DNA of 5,286 nt. Source: an uncultured Cloacibacillus sp. Lineage in GTDB: Bacteria; Synergistota; Synergistia; Synergistales; Synergistaceae. The position numbers were made by a program, and so were the translations under genes. Under the pieces are notes generated by a model. The model was not told where the DNA came from and ran no database searches. It saw only the letters and a program-made list of their open reading frames with translations. Location: contig UQVV01000148.1 of the NCBI GenBank assembly GCA_900544635.1, forward strand, positions 1-5,286, written 5' to 3'. Positions 5,110 to 5,286 of this stretch are shown one piece after another (positions within the stretch are counted from its first letter, which is position 1; the number at the start of each line of letters is the position of its first letter).

Positions 5110-5286
5110 ACCTTAAGCCCTAAATCTTGTAAAGCTTTAACCTGGTCATCACTAACATTGTTGCCAGTGGATATCAGGAAGTCGTACTTGGCTTGCATCT
5201 TGGCAAGCAGCTTCTCGTACTTAGCCTGGTCACCGGCTTCTTTCAGTTCAGCAAGTTTTTTCTTGTTGTCTGAAAGGTAGCCCCTT
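5106..5286 (-). CDS. Unrecognised helical phage protein, C-terminal fragment
   Basis: The final 59 codons of a gene that enters from the right edge, in frame from 5285 and ending with TGA at 5108-5106. The visible residues are Lys- and Glu-rich with heptad-like spacing (LSDNKKKLAELKEAGDQAKY, then EKLLAKMQAKYDFLIS), suggesting a coiled coil of about 35 residues, followed by a short domain ending in DDQVKALQDLGLKV. The stop overlaps the next start by 4 bases (ATGA), so it belongs to the packaging operon. The family is not recognised. Confidence 0.65.
   Translation of the reverse strand, partial: RGYLSDNKKKLAELKEAGDQAKYEKLLAKMQAKYDFLISTGNNVSDDQVKALQDLGLKV

Noticed and set aside
1..5286. CRISPR array, tRNA, rRNA or riboswitch
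   Set aside because: No regularly spaced repeats, cloverleaf or known conserved leader was seen on either strand; almost all the window is coding.

Overview
The window joins two unlike pieces of DNA. Positions 1 to about 3365 are GC-rich bacterial chromosome with strong GGAGG ribosome binding sites, two TTG starts and Sec signal peptides, which fits a diderm (Gram-negative-type) gut or sediment bacterium. Something like Synergistota is possible, but the sequence alone does not settle the taxon. Positions from about 3366 to 5286 are distinctly more AT-rich, tightly packed, mostly without Shine-Dalgarno sites, and encode the DNA-packaging end of a tailed phage or prophage. The style suggests a Bacteroidales host.

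Bacterial part. On the minus strand, a three-gene run reads a zinc metallo-beta-lactamase-fold hydrolase (1591-2529), an exported M48 zinc peptidase (915-1550) and a YjjG-type HAD nucleotidase (215-913). A hairpin with a short T-run (173-201) may end this run. Its DNA overlaps the -35 box of a good sigma70-type promoter (163-190) for a further exported protein, cut by the left edge (1-125). A crotonase-fold enoyl-CoA hydratase/isomerase reads rightward from 2655. The 125-bp gap between it and the hydrolase holds two candidate back-to-back promoters. No shared pathway links these genes; they look like housekeeping or peripheral metabolic and envelope functions.

Phage part. All genes are on the minus strand, in transcription order: a small helical protein cut by the right edge (5106-5286), a protein with one phospholipase-D-like HKD motif (4609-5109), two putative DNA-binding proteins with small-terminase-like features (4353-4634 and 3723-4346), and the N-terminal third or less of a large terminase ATPase (3366-3726). 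Overlapping or nearly touching starts and stops indicate one packaging operon.

The main anomaly is the boundary near 3363-3370. The crotonase loses its C-terminal tail and the terminase loses most of its length at the same few bases, coding toward each other, while composition and translation signals switch. The simplest reading is a chimeric assembly join; illegitimate recombination in a real genome is the alternative. No RNA gene, CRISPR array, insertion sequence or attachment site was seen, and no stretch over 300 bases lacks a gene.
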